Shown here: one piece after another, positions 8,197 through 17,203 of the stretch
Numbering within the stretch: position 1 is the first letter of the stretch
Layout: each line of letters starts with the position of its first letter
DNA from: an uncultured Eubacteriales bacterium
GTDB taxonomy: Bacteria; Bacillota; Clostridia; Oscillospirales; Acutalibacteraceae
Length of the DNA: 52,711 nt
Direction of reading: 5' to 3'
NCBI GenBank assembly: GCA_948968885.1
Contig: CAREUR010000003.1
Location: forward strand, 7,087-59,797
The notes under the pieces: model-generated
The model's input: the letters and a program-made list of their open reading frames with translations, nothing else
Databases searched by the model: none
Told to the model about the DNA's origin: nothing
Program-made: the position numbers and the translations under genes

Positions 8197-9352
8197 ATAT
8201 TTCGTCGTACATTTCGTCACTGATGTTATCGTCATGCTGCTGCATAAATACGCTTTGAACTAGCCCGATTCCTAGATAAAGACAGGCCGAGGACGACCCT
8301 CCTGCGCTAAAAAACGGCAATGTAACGCCGATTACAGGAAGTGCACTAAGACACATTCCTAGATTGAAAATGGTTTGAGAGGCAATTAGACCGAAAAATC
8401 CAAAACAGATGTAGGTTCCGAGACAGTCCGACGCCAACAGCGCTATTTTTAATGTTCGAAACAGCATAAAAAGTATTAGCAAAACGACGACACAGCAACC
8501 GATAAATCCCAGCTCTTCGCCAACTGCTGAGAAAATAAAGTCGCTTTCTTGAATCGGCACAGAATTGCTGCCAACGCGAGGACCGTTAAATAATCCCTGC
8601 CCCCAAATTTTTCCTGAGCCTATCGAGATTTTCCCTTGAATCTGCTGAAACCCGGTGTTAAGCGGGTCTGCTTCAGGATTTATTTGGTTGATGATTCGCT
8701 GCTTTTGATAGTCGGCAAAAATGTAATTCCACAAAATCGGGATCGAGAGAATGATTGCAACGAAGCCGGCCAAAAAATATCGCAACTGAACCCCGGCCGC
8801 AAAGGCCATTGACAAAAACATGCAGAAGAAGATTATCGCAGCGCCATCGTCGCCCTGCAGGTGCGTTAGGGCGATTGGGACCAGAGCATGAGCACCCAAA
8901 AGGGACACGTTTAGGAGCGACTTTAGCTCGTTTTTTTCTTTTAAGACAGACAGATGTTTAGAGAAGGTAATTATAAAGCCGATTTTCGCAAGTTCTGAAG
9001 GCTGAAATGAGACTCCACCGGGTAGCTTGATCCATGCCCGTGCATCTATTCCCGAATTTCCTGTCACTGCCGTGCCAAAAATCAAGGTGAAAATTATCAA
9101 TAAGATGCAAACACCAGCCACGATGGGATAGTGCTTTGCGATTATCCTGTAGTCGGACTTTGTTATTATAAACGCAGCGAGATACCCCAGAATGATCGCG
9201 ATCAGCTGAGTTTTAAAGTAGCTAAAGCTAGACGTTCTCGAAACACTAAGCAAAAAAATTAGTGAAAGAGCCGATATAGAAAACGAAATCGCCCAAAAAA
9301 TTTTATCTGTGCGGGTAAAATAGTTCTTGGTTTTGTCTAAAAATTTCTGCAT
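8195..9352 (-). CDS. rodA: RodA-type SEDS peptidoglycan glycosyltransferase
   Basis: 385-residue polytopic membrane protein of the SEDS family (RodA/FtsW/SpoVE), which polymerises lipid II into glycan strands. Many hydrophobic segments run the full length. The segment with IQGKISIGSG and ESDFIFSAVGEELGF matches RodA better than FtsW. The real start is the ATG behind AGAGGTGG; the open frame continues 64 codons upstream without signals. It is transcribed alone, divergent from fhs, from a strong SigA promoter. No partner class B PBP lies nearby. A SpoVE/FtsW assignment is the alternative. Confidence 0.85.
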   Translation of the reverse strand: MQKFLDKTKNYFTRTDKIFWAISFSISALSLIFLLSVSRTSSFSYFKTQLIAIILGYLAAFIITKSDYRIIAKHYPIVAGVCILLIIFTLIFGTAVTGNSGIDARAWIKLPGGVSFQPSELAKIGFIITFSKHLSVLKEKNELKSLLNVSLLGAHALVPIALTHLQGDDGAAIIFFCMFLSMAFAAGVQLRYFLAGFVAIILSIPILWNYIFADYQKQRIINQINPEADPLNTGFQQIQGKISIGSGKIWGQGLFNGPRVGSNSVPIQESDFIFSAVGEELGFIGCCVVVLLILFMLFRTLKIALLASDCLGTYICFGFFGLIASQTIFNLGMCLSALPVIGVTLPFFSAGGSSSACLYLGIGLVQSVFMQQHDDNISDEMYDEI

Positions 9353-9371
9353 GAACCCACCTCTTTCACTA

Positions 9372-9400
9372 ATTATATTATGATTGGGGCGCAAGTTCAA
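9372..9400 (-). promoter_or_regulatory. Promoter of rodA
   Basis: On the minus strand: TTGAAC (9400-9395), a 17-base spacer, then TATAAT (9377-9372). It lies 20 bases before the rodA start codon. Confidence 0.75.
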
Positions 9401-9421
9401 GCGGAAACTTCGGCGATTTGC

Positions 9422-9450
9422 TTTCAAAATGTTTGCAAGTGTGGTATAAT
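9422..9450 (+). promoter_or_regulatory. Promoter of fhs
   Basis: A perfect TATAAT (9445-9450) preceded by TGG gives an extended -10. The -35 position TTTCAA (9422-9427) is poor. It is divergent from the rodA promoter, with their -35 regions about 20 bases apart. Confidence 0.55.
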
Positions 9451-9483
9451 TTTTTTCAAATTTAATGAAGGACGGAAAACCAA

Positions 9484-11151
9484 ATGCTAACAGACATCGA
9501 AATAGCGCAAAAGGCCAACATACGGCCGATTGAGGAGATCGCAAAAAAATTGGGAATAAACGACGATGAACTTGAATTTTATGGAAAATACAAGGCTAAG
9601 CTTAACGATGCTCTTTTTGAAAGATTAAAAAATAAAAAAGACGGCAAATTAATTTTGGTCACAGCCATAAACCCTACTCCGGCGGGGGAAGGCAAAACCA
9701 CAACCACTATAGGTCTTGGTCAGGCTATGGCAAAAATCGGGAAAAACGCTATCATTGCCCTTCGAGAGCCTTCTCTTGGCCCTGTTTTTGGCGTAAAAGG
9801 CGGAGCGGCCGGCGGTGGATACTCTCAAGTTTTGCCCATGGAGGACATAAACCTCCATTTTACCGGGGACATGCAAGCCATAACCAACGCAAACAACCTA
9901 CTCTGCGCGCTTTTGGACAATCACTTGCAGCAGGGCAGCCGATTGAATATAGATCCGAGAAGAATTTTGATAAGACGATGCCTAGACATGAATGATCGAG
10001 CTTTAAGAAACATCGTGGTGGGACTCGGCGGCAAAGCCAATGGCGTTCCGCGAGAGGACGGCTTTATTATAACGGTTGCAAGCGAGGTTATGGCGATTTT
10101 GTGCCTGGCAACTGACCTTGCTGACTTAAAAGAGCGACTGGGCCGGATTTTGATAGCTTATAGTTATGACGAAAAGCCGATCTATGCGAAAGACATAAAC
10201 GCAAACGGCGCAATGACGGTGCTTTTAAAAGAAGCCTTTAAGCCAAACCTCATACAGACGCTAGAGGGAACGCCTGCGATCATGCATGGCGGGCCATTTG
10301 CCAACATCGCGCACGGATGCAACTCTGTTAAGGCGACCAAACTGGCCCTGAAGCTGGCGGATTATTGCATAACGGAGGCCGGGTTTGGATCGGACTTAGG
10401 CGCAGAAAAATTTTTCAATATAAAATGCAGATTTGCGAACTTGAAGCCTAGCGCGGTTGTAGTTGTGGCGACGGTGCGGGCTTTAAAGTACAATGGCGGC
10501 GTGGCAAAAGACGACTTAAAGGCAGAGAATTTGGACGCTTTGAAAAAGGGGATAGCCAATCTTGACGCGCATGTGCAGAACATGCAGAAGTTCACGGTTC
10601 CTGTCGTCGTGGCCATAAATAAATTCGCAACAGACAGCGATAAGGAACTCAATTACATAAAGCAATATTGCTCTGATTTAGGCGTGGATTTTGCACTTTC
10701 GGAAGTTTTTGAAAAAGGCGGCGCCGGCGGGGTAGAGCTAGCCGAGGCTGTTTGTGCTGCGGCCGAGAAGGCATCTGGCTTTAAAGTTTTGTACGATGGG
10801 AATTTGCCGATAAAAGAGAAGATAGAGATCGTCGCAAAGCAGATATACGGCGCGGACGGCGTGGTTTACACTGACGCTGCGAATAAATCAATAGAAGCTA
10901 TCAAGGCTATAAACGCCGACAAGATGCCGATTTGCATCGCTAAGACGCAATATTCTTTTTCGGACAACCCTAAGCTTTTGGGGGCGCCTTCTGGGTTTAA
11001 CATCACGGTTAAGGACGTGAAAGTCTCCAACGGAGCGGGCTTTATCGTTGTCTTTACCGGTGACATTATGACTATGCCCGGATTACCGAGGCTTCCGGCG
11101 GCAGAGAAGATTGATATTGGCGAAGATGGTACTGTATCTGGGCTTTTTTGA
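9484..11151 (+). CDS. fhs: Formate-tetrahydrofolate ligase
   Basis: 555 residues, normal for the family. It makes 10-formyl-tetrahydrofolate from formate, ATP and THF, feeding purine and formyl-Met-tRNA synthesis and, in acetogens, the methyl branch of the Wood-Ljungdahl pathway. The ATP-binding loop TPAGEGKTTTT is at residues 65-75. The REPSLGPVFGVKGGAAGGG block and the C-terminal PGLPRLPAAE segment are typical. No other folate or acetogenesis gene is nearby, so a biosynthetic role is the safe reading. It has its own promoter; tsaE begins 31 bases after the stop. By eye its codon choice (more ATA and C/A-ending codons) differs from the clpX-ysxC group. Confidence 0.97.
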   Translation: MLTDIEIAQKANIRPIEEIAKKLGINDDELEFYGKYKAKLNDALFERLKNKKDGKLILVTAINPTPAGEGKTTTTIGLGQAMAKIGKNAIIALREPSLGPVFGVKGGAAGGGYSQVLPMEDINLHFTGDMQAITNANNLLCALLDNHLQQGSRLNIDPRRILIRRCLDMNDRALRNIVVGLGGKANGVPREDGFIITVASEVMAILCLATDLADLKERLGRILIAYSYDEKPIYAKDINANGAMTVLLKEAFKPNLIQTLEGTPAIMHGGPFANIAHGCNSVKATKLALKLADYCITEAGFGSDLGAEKFFNIKCRFANLKPSAVVVVATVRALKYNGGVAKDDLKAENLDALKKGIANLDAHVQNMQKFTVPVVVAINKFATDSDKELNYIKQYCSDLGVDFALSEVFEKGGAGGVELAEAVCAAAEKASGFKVLYDGNLPIKEKIEIVAKQIYGADGVVYTDAANKSIEAIKAINADKMPICIAKTQYSFSDNPKLLGAPSGFNITVKDVKVSNGAGFIVVFTGDIMTMPGLPRLPAAEKIDIGEDGTVSGLF

Positions 11152-11182
11152 TTTTTTAAAAAGTGGGGGGAGAAGGTTAACT

Positions 11183-11614
11183 TTGATTGAGATGATAAGC
11201 GAATCCCTTGAAAAGACGGAGAATGTCGGCAGGGCTATTGCTTCAAAATTATCTGGGACAGAAGTTATCGCGCTTTTTGGAGAACTTGGTGCTGGCAAAA
11301 CCGCCCTTACTCGCGGGATTTGCCAAGGTCTTAACGTGAAAGACAACGTCTGTAGCCCCACCTTTGCGATTGTCAACGAATATCGCGGGAATCACAAGGT
11401 TTATCATTTTGACATGTACCGCGTGACGGACATTGACGACCTCAGCTCTACCGGGTATTTCGACTATATCAACACCGGGATTTTGATAATTGAGTGGAGC
11501 GAGAATATAAAAGAATTTCTGCCGGATGGCGCAATTATGGTGACGATAAAGTGCGGTAGAGCCGAGAACGAGCGCGTGCTTACTTTTGACGGACTTGAAG
11601 GGATAGATGTTTAG
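11183..11614 (+). CDS. tsaE: tRNA t6A37 biosynthesis ATPase TsaE
   Basis: 143-residue P-loop ATPase of the YjeE family that drives the TsaB-TsaD-TsaE complex in threonylcarbamoylation of A37 in ANN-decoding tRNAs. The P-loop GELGAGKT is at residues 33-40, and the SPTF motif follows at CSPTFAIVNEY. The HFDMYR and IEWSEN segments are family features. The TTG start lies 7 bases after GGAGAAGG; an ATG three codons later is the alternative. The tsaB start codon directly follows the stop, so translation is probably coupled. Confidence 0.92.
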   Translation: MIEMISESLEKTENVGRAIASKLSGTEVIALFGELGAGKTALTRGICQGLNVKDNVCSPTFAIVNEYRGNHKVYHFDMYRVTDIDDLSSTGYFDYINTGILIIEWSENIKEFLPDGAIMVTIKCGRAENERVLTFDGLEGIDV

Positions 11615-12334
11615 GTGAAAATTTTGGCTATTGATTCTTCGGCTGGAGCGGGTTCTGTCGCCATAGTGAAGGACAAAACTTTGCTGGGCGAGGCGTTTGT
11701 TAACGTGGGTTTGACTCACAGCCAGACGTTGATGCCGATGGTTGCTGACCTTTTGAAGAACACGGACATATCACTTGATGAGATCGATGCGTTTGCGGCG
11801 TCGGTTGGCCCGGGTTCTTTTACTGGCTTGCGGATCGGGCTTGCGTCTATAAAGGGCATGGCTTTTGCTAATGACGCCCCTTGCATTGCGGTTTCTACCT
11901 TGCGGTCTATGGCTTATAATTTTCTTTTTGAAGATGTGACGGTATGCGCCGCTATGGACGCGCACTGCAATCAGCTTTATAGCGCCACTTTTGACGTATG
12001 TACTGAGAAAATCACAAGACTTACGCCGGATAGGGCGATTTCTATGGACGAACTTTGTGAGGAAATTTCTAAATTGGAAAAAAGGGTTGTTCTTGTTGGA
12101 GACGGAGCAGTTTTGTGCTATAATAAAGTTATGTCGGATCCTGCTTTTAAGGGTAAAGAAATTTTCTTGGCGCCCGAGGGTAAGCGCTTTCAAAGGGCTA
12201 GTAGTGTCGCATTTGCTGCTTGTGACGATTATTTAAAAGACGGCAAAAATGCCCTGATTCGGGCTGAAGACTTGGTTCCTAAATATTTAAAGCTTTCTCA
12301 GGCTGAGCGAAATTTGGGCAAAAAAGCTTTTTAA
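11615..12334 (+). CDS. tsaB: tRNA t6A37 biosynthesis protein TsaB
   Basis: 239-residue inactive ASKHA-fold partner of TsaD. The N-terminus MKILAIDSSAG and the GPGSFTGLR motif at about residues 66-74 are diagnostic. The GTG start abuts the tsaE stop codon with no gap. In many Clostridia rimI and tsaD follow tsaB; here upp follows instead, so the TsaD and TsaC partners must be encoded elsewhere. Confidence 0.92.
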   Translation: MKILAIDSSAGAGSVAIVKDKTLLGEAFVNVGLTHSQTLMPMVADLLKNTDISLDEIDAFAASVGPGSFTGLRIGLASIKGMAFANDAPCIAVSTLRSMAYNFLFEDVTVCAAMDAHCNQLYSATFDVCTEKITRLTPDRAISMDELCEEISKLEKRVVLVGDGAVLCYNKVMSDPAFKGKEIFLAPEGKRFQRASSVAFAACDDYLKDGKNALIRAEDLVPKYLKLSQAERNLGKKAF

Positions 12335-12352
12335 AAGGTCGTGGATATTTTT

Positions 12353-12985
12353 ATGAATCAGCAGATTTTTGTTATGAATCATCCGCTTGTTAAGCATAAA
12401 ATCTCGCTTTTGCGCGATAAATCTACCGGCGTGAAGGAATTTCGCGAGATGATCGGCGAAATCACTATGCTTATGTGCTATGAGGCGACTAGAGACTTGC
12501 CTTTGAAAGAGGTCGAGATCGAGACGCCCGTGGCCATAGCTAAAACTCGAATTTTGTCGGGCCGAAAGATGGCTGTTATCCCGATTTTGAGGTCTGGAAT
12601 CGGCATGGCGGACGGCGTTACAGCGCTTATTCCCGCTGCGAAAATTGGCCATATCGGTCTGTACCGTGACCCGGAGACCTTTAAGCCGGTTAAGTATTAC
12701 AGTAAGCTTCCGCGGGACATTAACGACAGGGACGTGATCGTGCTTGATTTGATGGTTGCAACGGGCGAGACCGCGGTGGAGGCTGTTAACATTATAAAGC
12801 AGGAAAATCCCAAGAGCATCAAGTTTATGAGCATAATCGCCTCTAGAACCGGTGCCGAGACTTTAACCTGCGCCCACCCAGATGTTCCTCTATACTGCGC
12901 GGCTCTTGACGAAGAGGTTAATGAGCAGGGGTATATAATTCCTGGCATGGGCGACGCTGGCGATCGGCTTTTTGGCACGAGATAA
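12353..12985 (+). CDS. upp: Uracil phosphoribosyltransferase
   Basis: 210 residues, matching the family length of about 209. It salvages uracil with PRPP to UMP. The N-terminal HPLVKHK segment, RSGIGMADG, and the PRPP loop in VLDLMVATGET are visible; the usual form of the loop is DPMLATG, so this copy is slightly divergent. The C-terminal GYIIPGMGDAGDRLFGT is highly conserved. I use the ATG about 8 bases after GGTCGTGG; a GTG four codons upstream is possible. No uracil permease is adjacent. Confidence 0.94.
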   Translation: MNQQIFVMNHPLVKHKISLLRDKSTGVKEFREMIGEITMLMCYEATRDLPLKEVEIETPVAIAKTRILSGRKMAVIPILRSGIGMADGVTALIPAAKIGHIGLYRDPETFKPVKYYSKLPRDINDRDVIVLDLMVATGETAVEAVNIIKQENPKSIKFMSIIASRTGAETLTCAHPDVPLYCAALDEEVNEQGYIIPGMGDAGDRLFGTR

Positions 12986-13027
12986 ATCTTCTGTTTTGGA
13001 AAAATCTTTATAAGGAGGCTTAATGAA

Positions 13028-13687
13028 ATGACATCTGTTGCGATAGATGGCCCTGCAGGGGCGGGCAAAAGCACCATTGCTCGGGCGATTTCTAGAGAAA
13101 TGTCGTTTGTCTATGTGGACACGGGCGCTTTGTACCGTGCTATTGGGCTTTATATGATAAAAAATCGTATAGATTGCGATGAATCTATTGTTTCGTCTTT
13201 GAACAAGGTAAAAGTTGACTTAAAATTTGTTGATAACGAGCAAAAAATATTTCTGTGCGAAGAAGAAGTATCTGGAGAAATTCGGACGCCCGAAGTTTCT
13301 ATGATGGCATCGAGAGTTTCGGCGATTTTGGGGGTAAGGGAATTTTTGCTCGATCTGCAAAGAGATTTAGCGAAAAAAAATAATGTAATAATGGATGGCC
13401 GCGACATCGGTACGGTGATTCTGCCTGACGCGGATGTGAAAATTTTTTTGACTGCATCTTTAGAGAAAAGAGCCCAGCGGCGCTATAAAGAGATGCTGGA
13501 AAAAGGGCTTGACGTTACTTATGGCGGGATTTTAAGTGACATCAAAAAAAGGGATTATGATGATTCTCATAGAAAAGTTGCACCGCTTAAGCCCGCAGCA
13601 GACGCTGTTTTAGTGAACACTAGCGATTATACCCTCGAGGAATCGATAAAGTTGGTTTTAGACGTGATAAGAAAGAAATTGAATTGA
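13028..13687 (+). CDS. cmk: Cytidylate kinase
   Basis: 219-residue P-loop kinase that phosphorylates CMP and dCMP. The Walker loop GPAGAGKST is at residues 8-16, then DTGALYRA, and MDGRDIGTVILPDADVKIFL, the CMP-binding and catalytic block. The ATG follows AAGGAGG by 9 bases; an earlier ATG five bases upstream is out of frame and stops at once. With upp it forms a small pyrimidine nucleotide pair. plsC follows 16 bases later, the cmk-plsC order known from many Bacillota. Confidence 0.96.
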   Translation: MTSVAIDGPAGAGKSTIARAISREMSFVYVDTGALYRAIGLYMIKNRIDCDESIVSSLNKVKVDLKFVDNEQKIFLCEEEVSGEIRTPEVSMMASRVSAILGVREFLLDLQRDLAKKNNVIMDGRDIGTVILPDADVKIFLTASLEKRAQRRYKEMLEKGLDVTYGGILSDIKKRDYDDSHRKVAPLKPAADAVLVNTSDYTLEESIKLVLDVIRKKLN

Positions 13688-13703
13688 GGACGCTTTTTGA
13701 ATT

Positions 13704-14318
13704 ATGAAAAAAAGTAAGTTGTATCGTTTTATAGTCGCGATTATCCGGCCTTTTGTGCGGGTTTTGTATGGGCTAAAAATTTATGGCATTGAAAATATTT
13801 TGCAAAGCGGCGGGTGCATTATTTGCCCAAACCATACTTCTAACGCCGACCCTGTCTTGCTCGCTATTACATTTCGCCGGCAAATTTATTTTATGGCAAA
13901 ATCAGAACTATTCAAAAACCGGATTTTAGGTAAGCTTTTTAAGATGGTAGGAGCTTTTCCTGTAGAGCGCGGCAAAGGCGATACTTCGGCGATTGACACT
14001 GCAGAAAGTGTGTTAGGCAGTGGTGAACAATTGGGCCTTTTTATAGAGGGAACCCGCTCTAAGGCTGGAGATTTTTTGCGTCCTAAAACAGGTTGCGCGA
14101 TGATTGCCTATAAGACGAAAGTCCCGATTATTCCGGTGTGCATCACGGGTGCAACCGAATTTGGAGTGAAAATTTTCAAAAAAAATGTGATAACAATAGG
14201 CGCTCCAATATATTCGGACGATTTGAACATTACCGAAGGCAGCGGTAAGGAGTTTCGCGAGGCCAGTCGATTAATCATGCAAAACATAAAGGATCTTGCA
14301 CCCAATTTTAATGAATAA
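13704..14318 (+). CDS. plsC: 1-acyl-sn-glycerol-3-phosphate acyltransferase
   Basis: 204-residue membrane-associated acyltransferase that makes phosphatidic acid from lysophosphatidic acid. The catalytic NHxxxxD motif is NHTSNAD at residues 43-49. The FPVERGKGD and FIEGTRSKAG blocks bind the glycerophosphate, and a hydrophobic N-terminal segment anchors it. It is the last gene before a strong terminator. In many Clostridia ispH and an S1-domain gene follow; here they do not. Confidence 0.92.
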   Translation: MKKSKLYRFIVAIIRPFVRVLYGLKIYGIENILQSGGCIICPNHTSNADPVLLAITFRRQIYFMAKSELFKNRILGKLFKMVGAFPVERGKGDTSAIDTAESVLGSGEQLGLFIEGTRSKAGDFLRPKTGCAMIAYKTKVPIIPVCITGATEFGVKIFKKNVITIGAPIYSDDLNITEGSGKEFREASRLIMQNIKDLAPNFNE

Positions 14319-14330
14319 ATTTTTGTACAT

Positions 14331-14362
14331 AAAAAGAGGCTTCATTGCGAGTCTCTTTTTTT
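14331..14362. terminator. Bidirectional terminator between plsC and pcrA
   Basis: An 11-bp stem (14331-14341 with 14350-14360, one G-T wobble) and an 8-base loop, with A-run and T-run at the two sides. It can end plsC (+) and pcrA (-). Confidence 0.8.
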
Positions 14363-14380
14363 ATTTGGAAATTTTTTCAA

Positions 14381-16759
14381 TCAGCTTTTTTCTAATTTCG
14401 CATAATTTGCCATGAGCTTTTTTATCCCGATTTTGTCAAAGTTAATCTCCAAAAGCATATCGTTGCCCATGGGCTTAACCACCAGCACAGAGCCTTTTCC
14501 AAAGACTTTATGCATCACAATGTCGCCCGCCACAAAAGAGCTGACCTTATATTCGGGCTTTTCGATATGGTTAAACGTCCGCGCAGAGGCAGCCATCGTG
14601 CTTTTAACCGGCTGCCTTGAATTTAGCAGCTTAATATCGTTAAACGTCTTTTGAACAATGCGCTTATTCTCGGTCTTTTCAATTAGATCTTCCGGGATTT
14701 CGCAAGTGAATCTCGAGGGCTTATTCCTAGTAGTGCAGCCAAAAAGCAAACGAGTTTCTGCATTCACGATATAAAGATTCTGTTTAGCCCGGGTTATCGC
14801 CACGTAGGCAAGCCGACGTTCTTCCTCGAGCTCCTCTGGATTATAAATAGCCTGGTTGCCAGGGAAGATTCCTTCCTCAAAGCCCGGCAAAAATATAACG
14901 GGAAATTCCAGTCCTTTTGCCGAGTGAATAGTCATCAAAGTCACCGCGTTGGCGTTGTTGTCGTAATTATCAATGTCCGTCATCAAAGAGACCTCTTCCA
15001 AGAAGCCGCCCAAAGAGGCCGCATCGCCGTTTTCCTTTTCGTATTTTATAATGTTAGAAGACAGCTCGTTAACGTTCTCAATGCGGGCGTCAACGTCGTC
15101 CTTTTCCATTTTAATGCTGCCAATGTAGTCCGTGTCGTTGAGAATTTTTTGATACAAATAATGCAAGGAAAAGTCCGGATTATTCGAGATCTCAATAAAA
15201 TTATCAATCAGCCTCGCAAACTTTTTAAGCTTTAAAGCCGCACGCAAAAGATCACCGTATTCATCGGCATGGCGGATAACATCGAGCATACTTTGGCCGG
15301 TCTGAACCGAGATTTCCGTAATTTTAGAGATAGTTTTGTCGCCAATAGAGCGCTTTGGCCGATTAATAATTCGACGCAGCCGTATTTCGTCATTCGGATT
15401 GTTAATAACGCTAAGATACGCGATCATGTCGCGGATTTCCTTGCGCTCATAAAACCTGTGGCCACCAATAATTCGGTAAGGAATCCCAGACTTTATAAAA
15501 GTGCGCTCAATATTGCTAGACTGCGCATTCATCCGGTACAAAATGGCAAAGTCAGCGTAGTCAGCGCCATCAGCAATCTTGTTCAAAATAGTCTCGGCGA
15601 TATAATTGGCCTCGTCGCTCTCGTTAAAAGAAGTATGTACATAAATTTTTTCGCCGGCATCATTTTTCGTCCAAAGCTTTTTGCCCTTGCGCTCGCTGTT
15701 ATTCTCGATCACCGCATTAGCCGCGTCCAAAATATTCTGAGTCGACCGGTAATTCTGCTCAAGTTTAATTATTTTCGTACCCCGATAAGTTTTTTCAAAA
15801 TTCAAGATATTCTCGATAGTAGCGCCCCTAAACTTATAAATACTCTGGTCATCGTCGCCCACCACGCACAAGTTTTTTCGCTTTTCGCAAATTAATTTTA
15901 TAAACTCATACTGCACCTTGTTGGTGTCCTGATATTCGTCCACCATGACGTAGCGGAACTTCTCCTGATAATGCGCCAAAATTTCCGGAAATTTCTTAAA
16001 AAGCAAAACCGTATTAAATAAAAGGTCGTCAAAATCCATCGCATCGGCGTCAAGCAAGCGCTTTTGATACATGCTATAGACTTTAGCAATTTGCGTTAAC
16101 CGAAAGTCATTCCCGGCCTGACGCGTGTATTCCTTGTGGTCAATCATGTTATCTTTAGCGTGAGAAATCGCCGCCATAACCGACTTGTGCAGCAAAATTT
16201 TATCATCAATATTCAAAGCAGCCAGGCAATCCTTAATCAGCCGCTTAACATCGTCAGTGTCATAAACCGTAAAGTGAGAAGAGTAGCCCAGATTCTCCGC
16301 ATGCCGGCGCAAAATTTTAGCGCAAGTAGAGTGAAAAGTCGCCCCCAAAACGTCATTGCCAACCTCGCCCAACATATTAACAAGGCGTTCTTTCAGTTCG
16401 TTTGCAGCCTTATTGGTAAAAGTGATGGCCAAAATCTGCCACGGTTTAGCCGAGTCAACACTCAAGCCAGCGGGAAAGGGGAGATCAGCGCTATCGCTTT
16501 CAAGGTACGATCTTAAACTATCAATATAATTCTCGTCAACAAAACTCGGAACAACCTCGTCATTATAGGTGTTGCCATATTTTATGATGTTTGCGATTCG
16601 ATTAACCAAAACCGTAGTCTTGCCGCTGCCGGCGCCGGCCAAAACCAGCAGAGGGCCATTTATCGTAAAAATCGCTTGCTTTTGCTTGTCGTTCATGTGT
16701 GCAAAATCTTTTTCTATTATCTTTTTTCTTAATTCCAAAAATTCATTCAACTTTTTCAT
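14381..16759 (-). CDS. pcrA: ATP-dependent DNA helicase PcrA/UvrD
   Basis: 792-residue superfamily 1A 3'-5' helicase acting in repair and removal of obstacles from DNA. Motif I AGAGSGKT is at residues 41-48, motif Ia ITFTNKAA near 112, motif II VDEYQDTN, motif III VVGDDDQSIYKFRGA, then QNYRS, and motif V/VI TIHSAKGLE and VAITRAK. About 45 extra residues lie between motifs I and Ia, an acidic segment also seen in some clostridial homologues. The C-terminal Tudor-like region (VMHKVFGKGSVL) is present. The ATG follows AAAGG; an ATG 11 codons upstream has no binding site. Confidence 0.93.
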   Translation of the reverse strand: MKKLNEFLELRKKIIEKDFAHMNDKQKQAIFTINGPLLVLAGAGSGKTTVLVNRIANIIKYGNTYNDEVVPSFVDENYIDSLRSYLESDSADLPFPAGLSVDSAKPWQILAITFTNKAANELKERLVNMLGEVGNDVLGATFHSTCAKILRRHAENLGYSSHFTVYDTDDVKRLIKDCLAALNIDDKILLHKSVMAAISHAKDNMIDHKEYTRQAGNDFRLTQIAKVYSMYQKRLLDADAMDFDDLLFNTVLLFKKFPEILAHYQEKFRYVMVDEYQDTNKVQYEFIKLICEKRKNLCVVGDDDQSIYKFRGATIENILNFEKTYRGTKIIKLEQNYRSTQNILDAANAVIENNSERKGKKLWTKNDAGEKIYVHTSFNESDEANYIAETILNKIADGADYADFAILYRMNAQSSNIERTFIKSGIPYRIIGGHRFYERKEIRDMIAYLSVINNPNDEIRLRRIINRPKRSIGDKTISKITEISVQTGQSMLDVIRHADEYGDLLRAALKLKKFARLIDNFIEISNNPDFSLHYLYQKILNDTDYIGSIKMEKDDVDARIENVNELSSNIIKYEKENGDAASLGGFLEEVSLMTDIDNYDNNANAVTLMTIHSAKGLEFPVIFLPGFEEGIFPGNQAIYNPEELEEERRLAYVAITRAKQNLYIVNAETRLLFGCTTRNKPSRFTCEIPEDLIEKTENKRIVQKTFNDIKLLNSRQPVKSTMAASARTFNHIEKPEYKVSSFVAGDIVMHKVFGKGSVLVVKPMGNDMLLEINFDKIGIKKLMANYAKLEKS

Positions 16760-16873
16760 TTTATCAGCCTTTATTTTTAATTTTAAGAGCATTTGTTTTT
16801 TAGCAGTGCTCTATGTAGATCTCCTTTTCAACGCCTAATCTGCAGTTACAGGAACTTTTGCAACAGGAGAAAT

Positions 16874-17089
16874 TTATTCAATTTTCTTGGCAAATGTTTT
16901 TTCTACATTTGAATTTTTAATGTTATATAAAATTTCATCAAGTTTTTTTGCCGATTCAGCTTCATGAATTTTAAAACTAACAGAAATAATCATAAAATTA
17001 GCCAGCAAAACAATCAAAATCAAGATAACAAATATCCAATTTCTATCTTTGTTTTTTGTGCGTTTTTCTTTTACGTTTATGTTGTTCAT
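16874..17089 (-). CDS. Small single-pass membrane protein, unknown
   Basis: 71-residue protein I do not recognise. A lysine- and arginine-rich N-terminus (about residues 6-16) precedes one hydrophobic segment (about 18-40, rich in Ile, Leu, Val) and a charged tail, so an N-in, C-out single-pass protein is predicted. The support is a good ribosome binding site (GAGGG, 8 bases before ATG) and a near-consensus SigA promoter just upstream. It lies 114 bases upstream of pcrA on the same strand. The layout recalls small divisome or secretion accessory proteins, but there is no motif to name one. Confidence 0.65.
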   Translation of the reverse strand: MNNINVKEKRTKNKDRNWIFVILILIVLLANFMIISVSFKIHEAESAKKLDEILYNIKNSNVEKTFAKKIE

Positions 17090-17133
17090 AAAGCAGCCCT
17101 CTTTACGTGGATTTTGAGTTTTTTGCAATATTT

Positions 17134-17162
17134 ATTATACAATATGTGAAAAATTTTTTCAA
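17134..17162 (-). promoter_or_regulatory. Promoter of the small membrane protein (and perhaps pcrA)
   Basis: On the minus strand: TTGAAA (17162-17157), a 17-base spacer, TATAAT (17139-17134). It lies 45 bases before the start codon. It may also serve pcrA downstream. Confidence 0.75.
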
Positions 17163-17174
17163 CGCGGCACTTGG

Positions 17175-17203
17175 TTGATAATCAAGGCGTTTTGTGATAT
17201 ACT
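17175..17203 (+). promoter_or_regulatory. Promoter of glmS
   Basis: TTGATA (17175-17180), a 17-base spacer, TATACT (17198-17203), with TGA before the -10. The leader is about 140 bases. I see no glmS ribozyme core in it. A small hairpin AAACAT-CGG-ATGTTT lies near 17298-17312. Confidence 0.7.
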
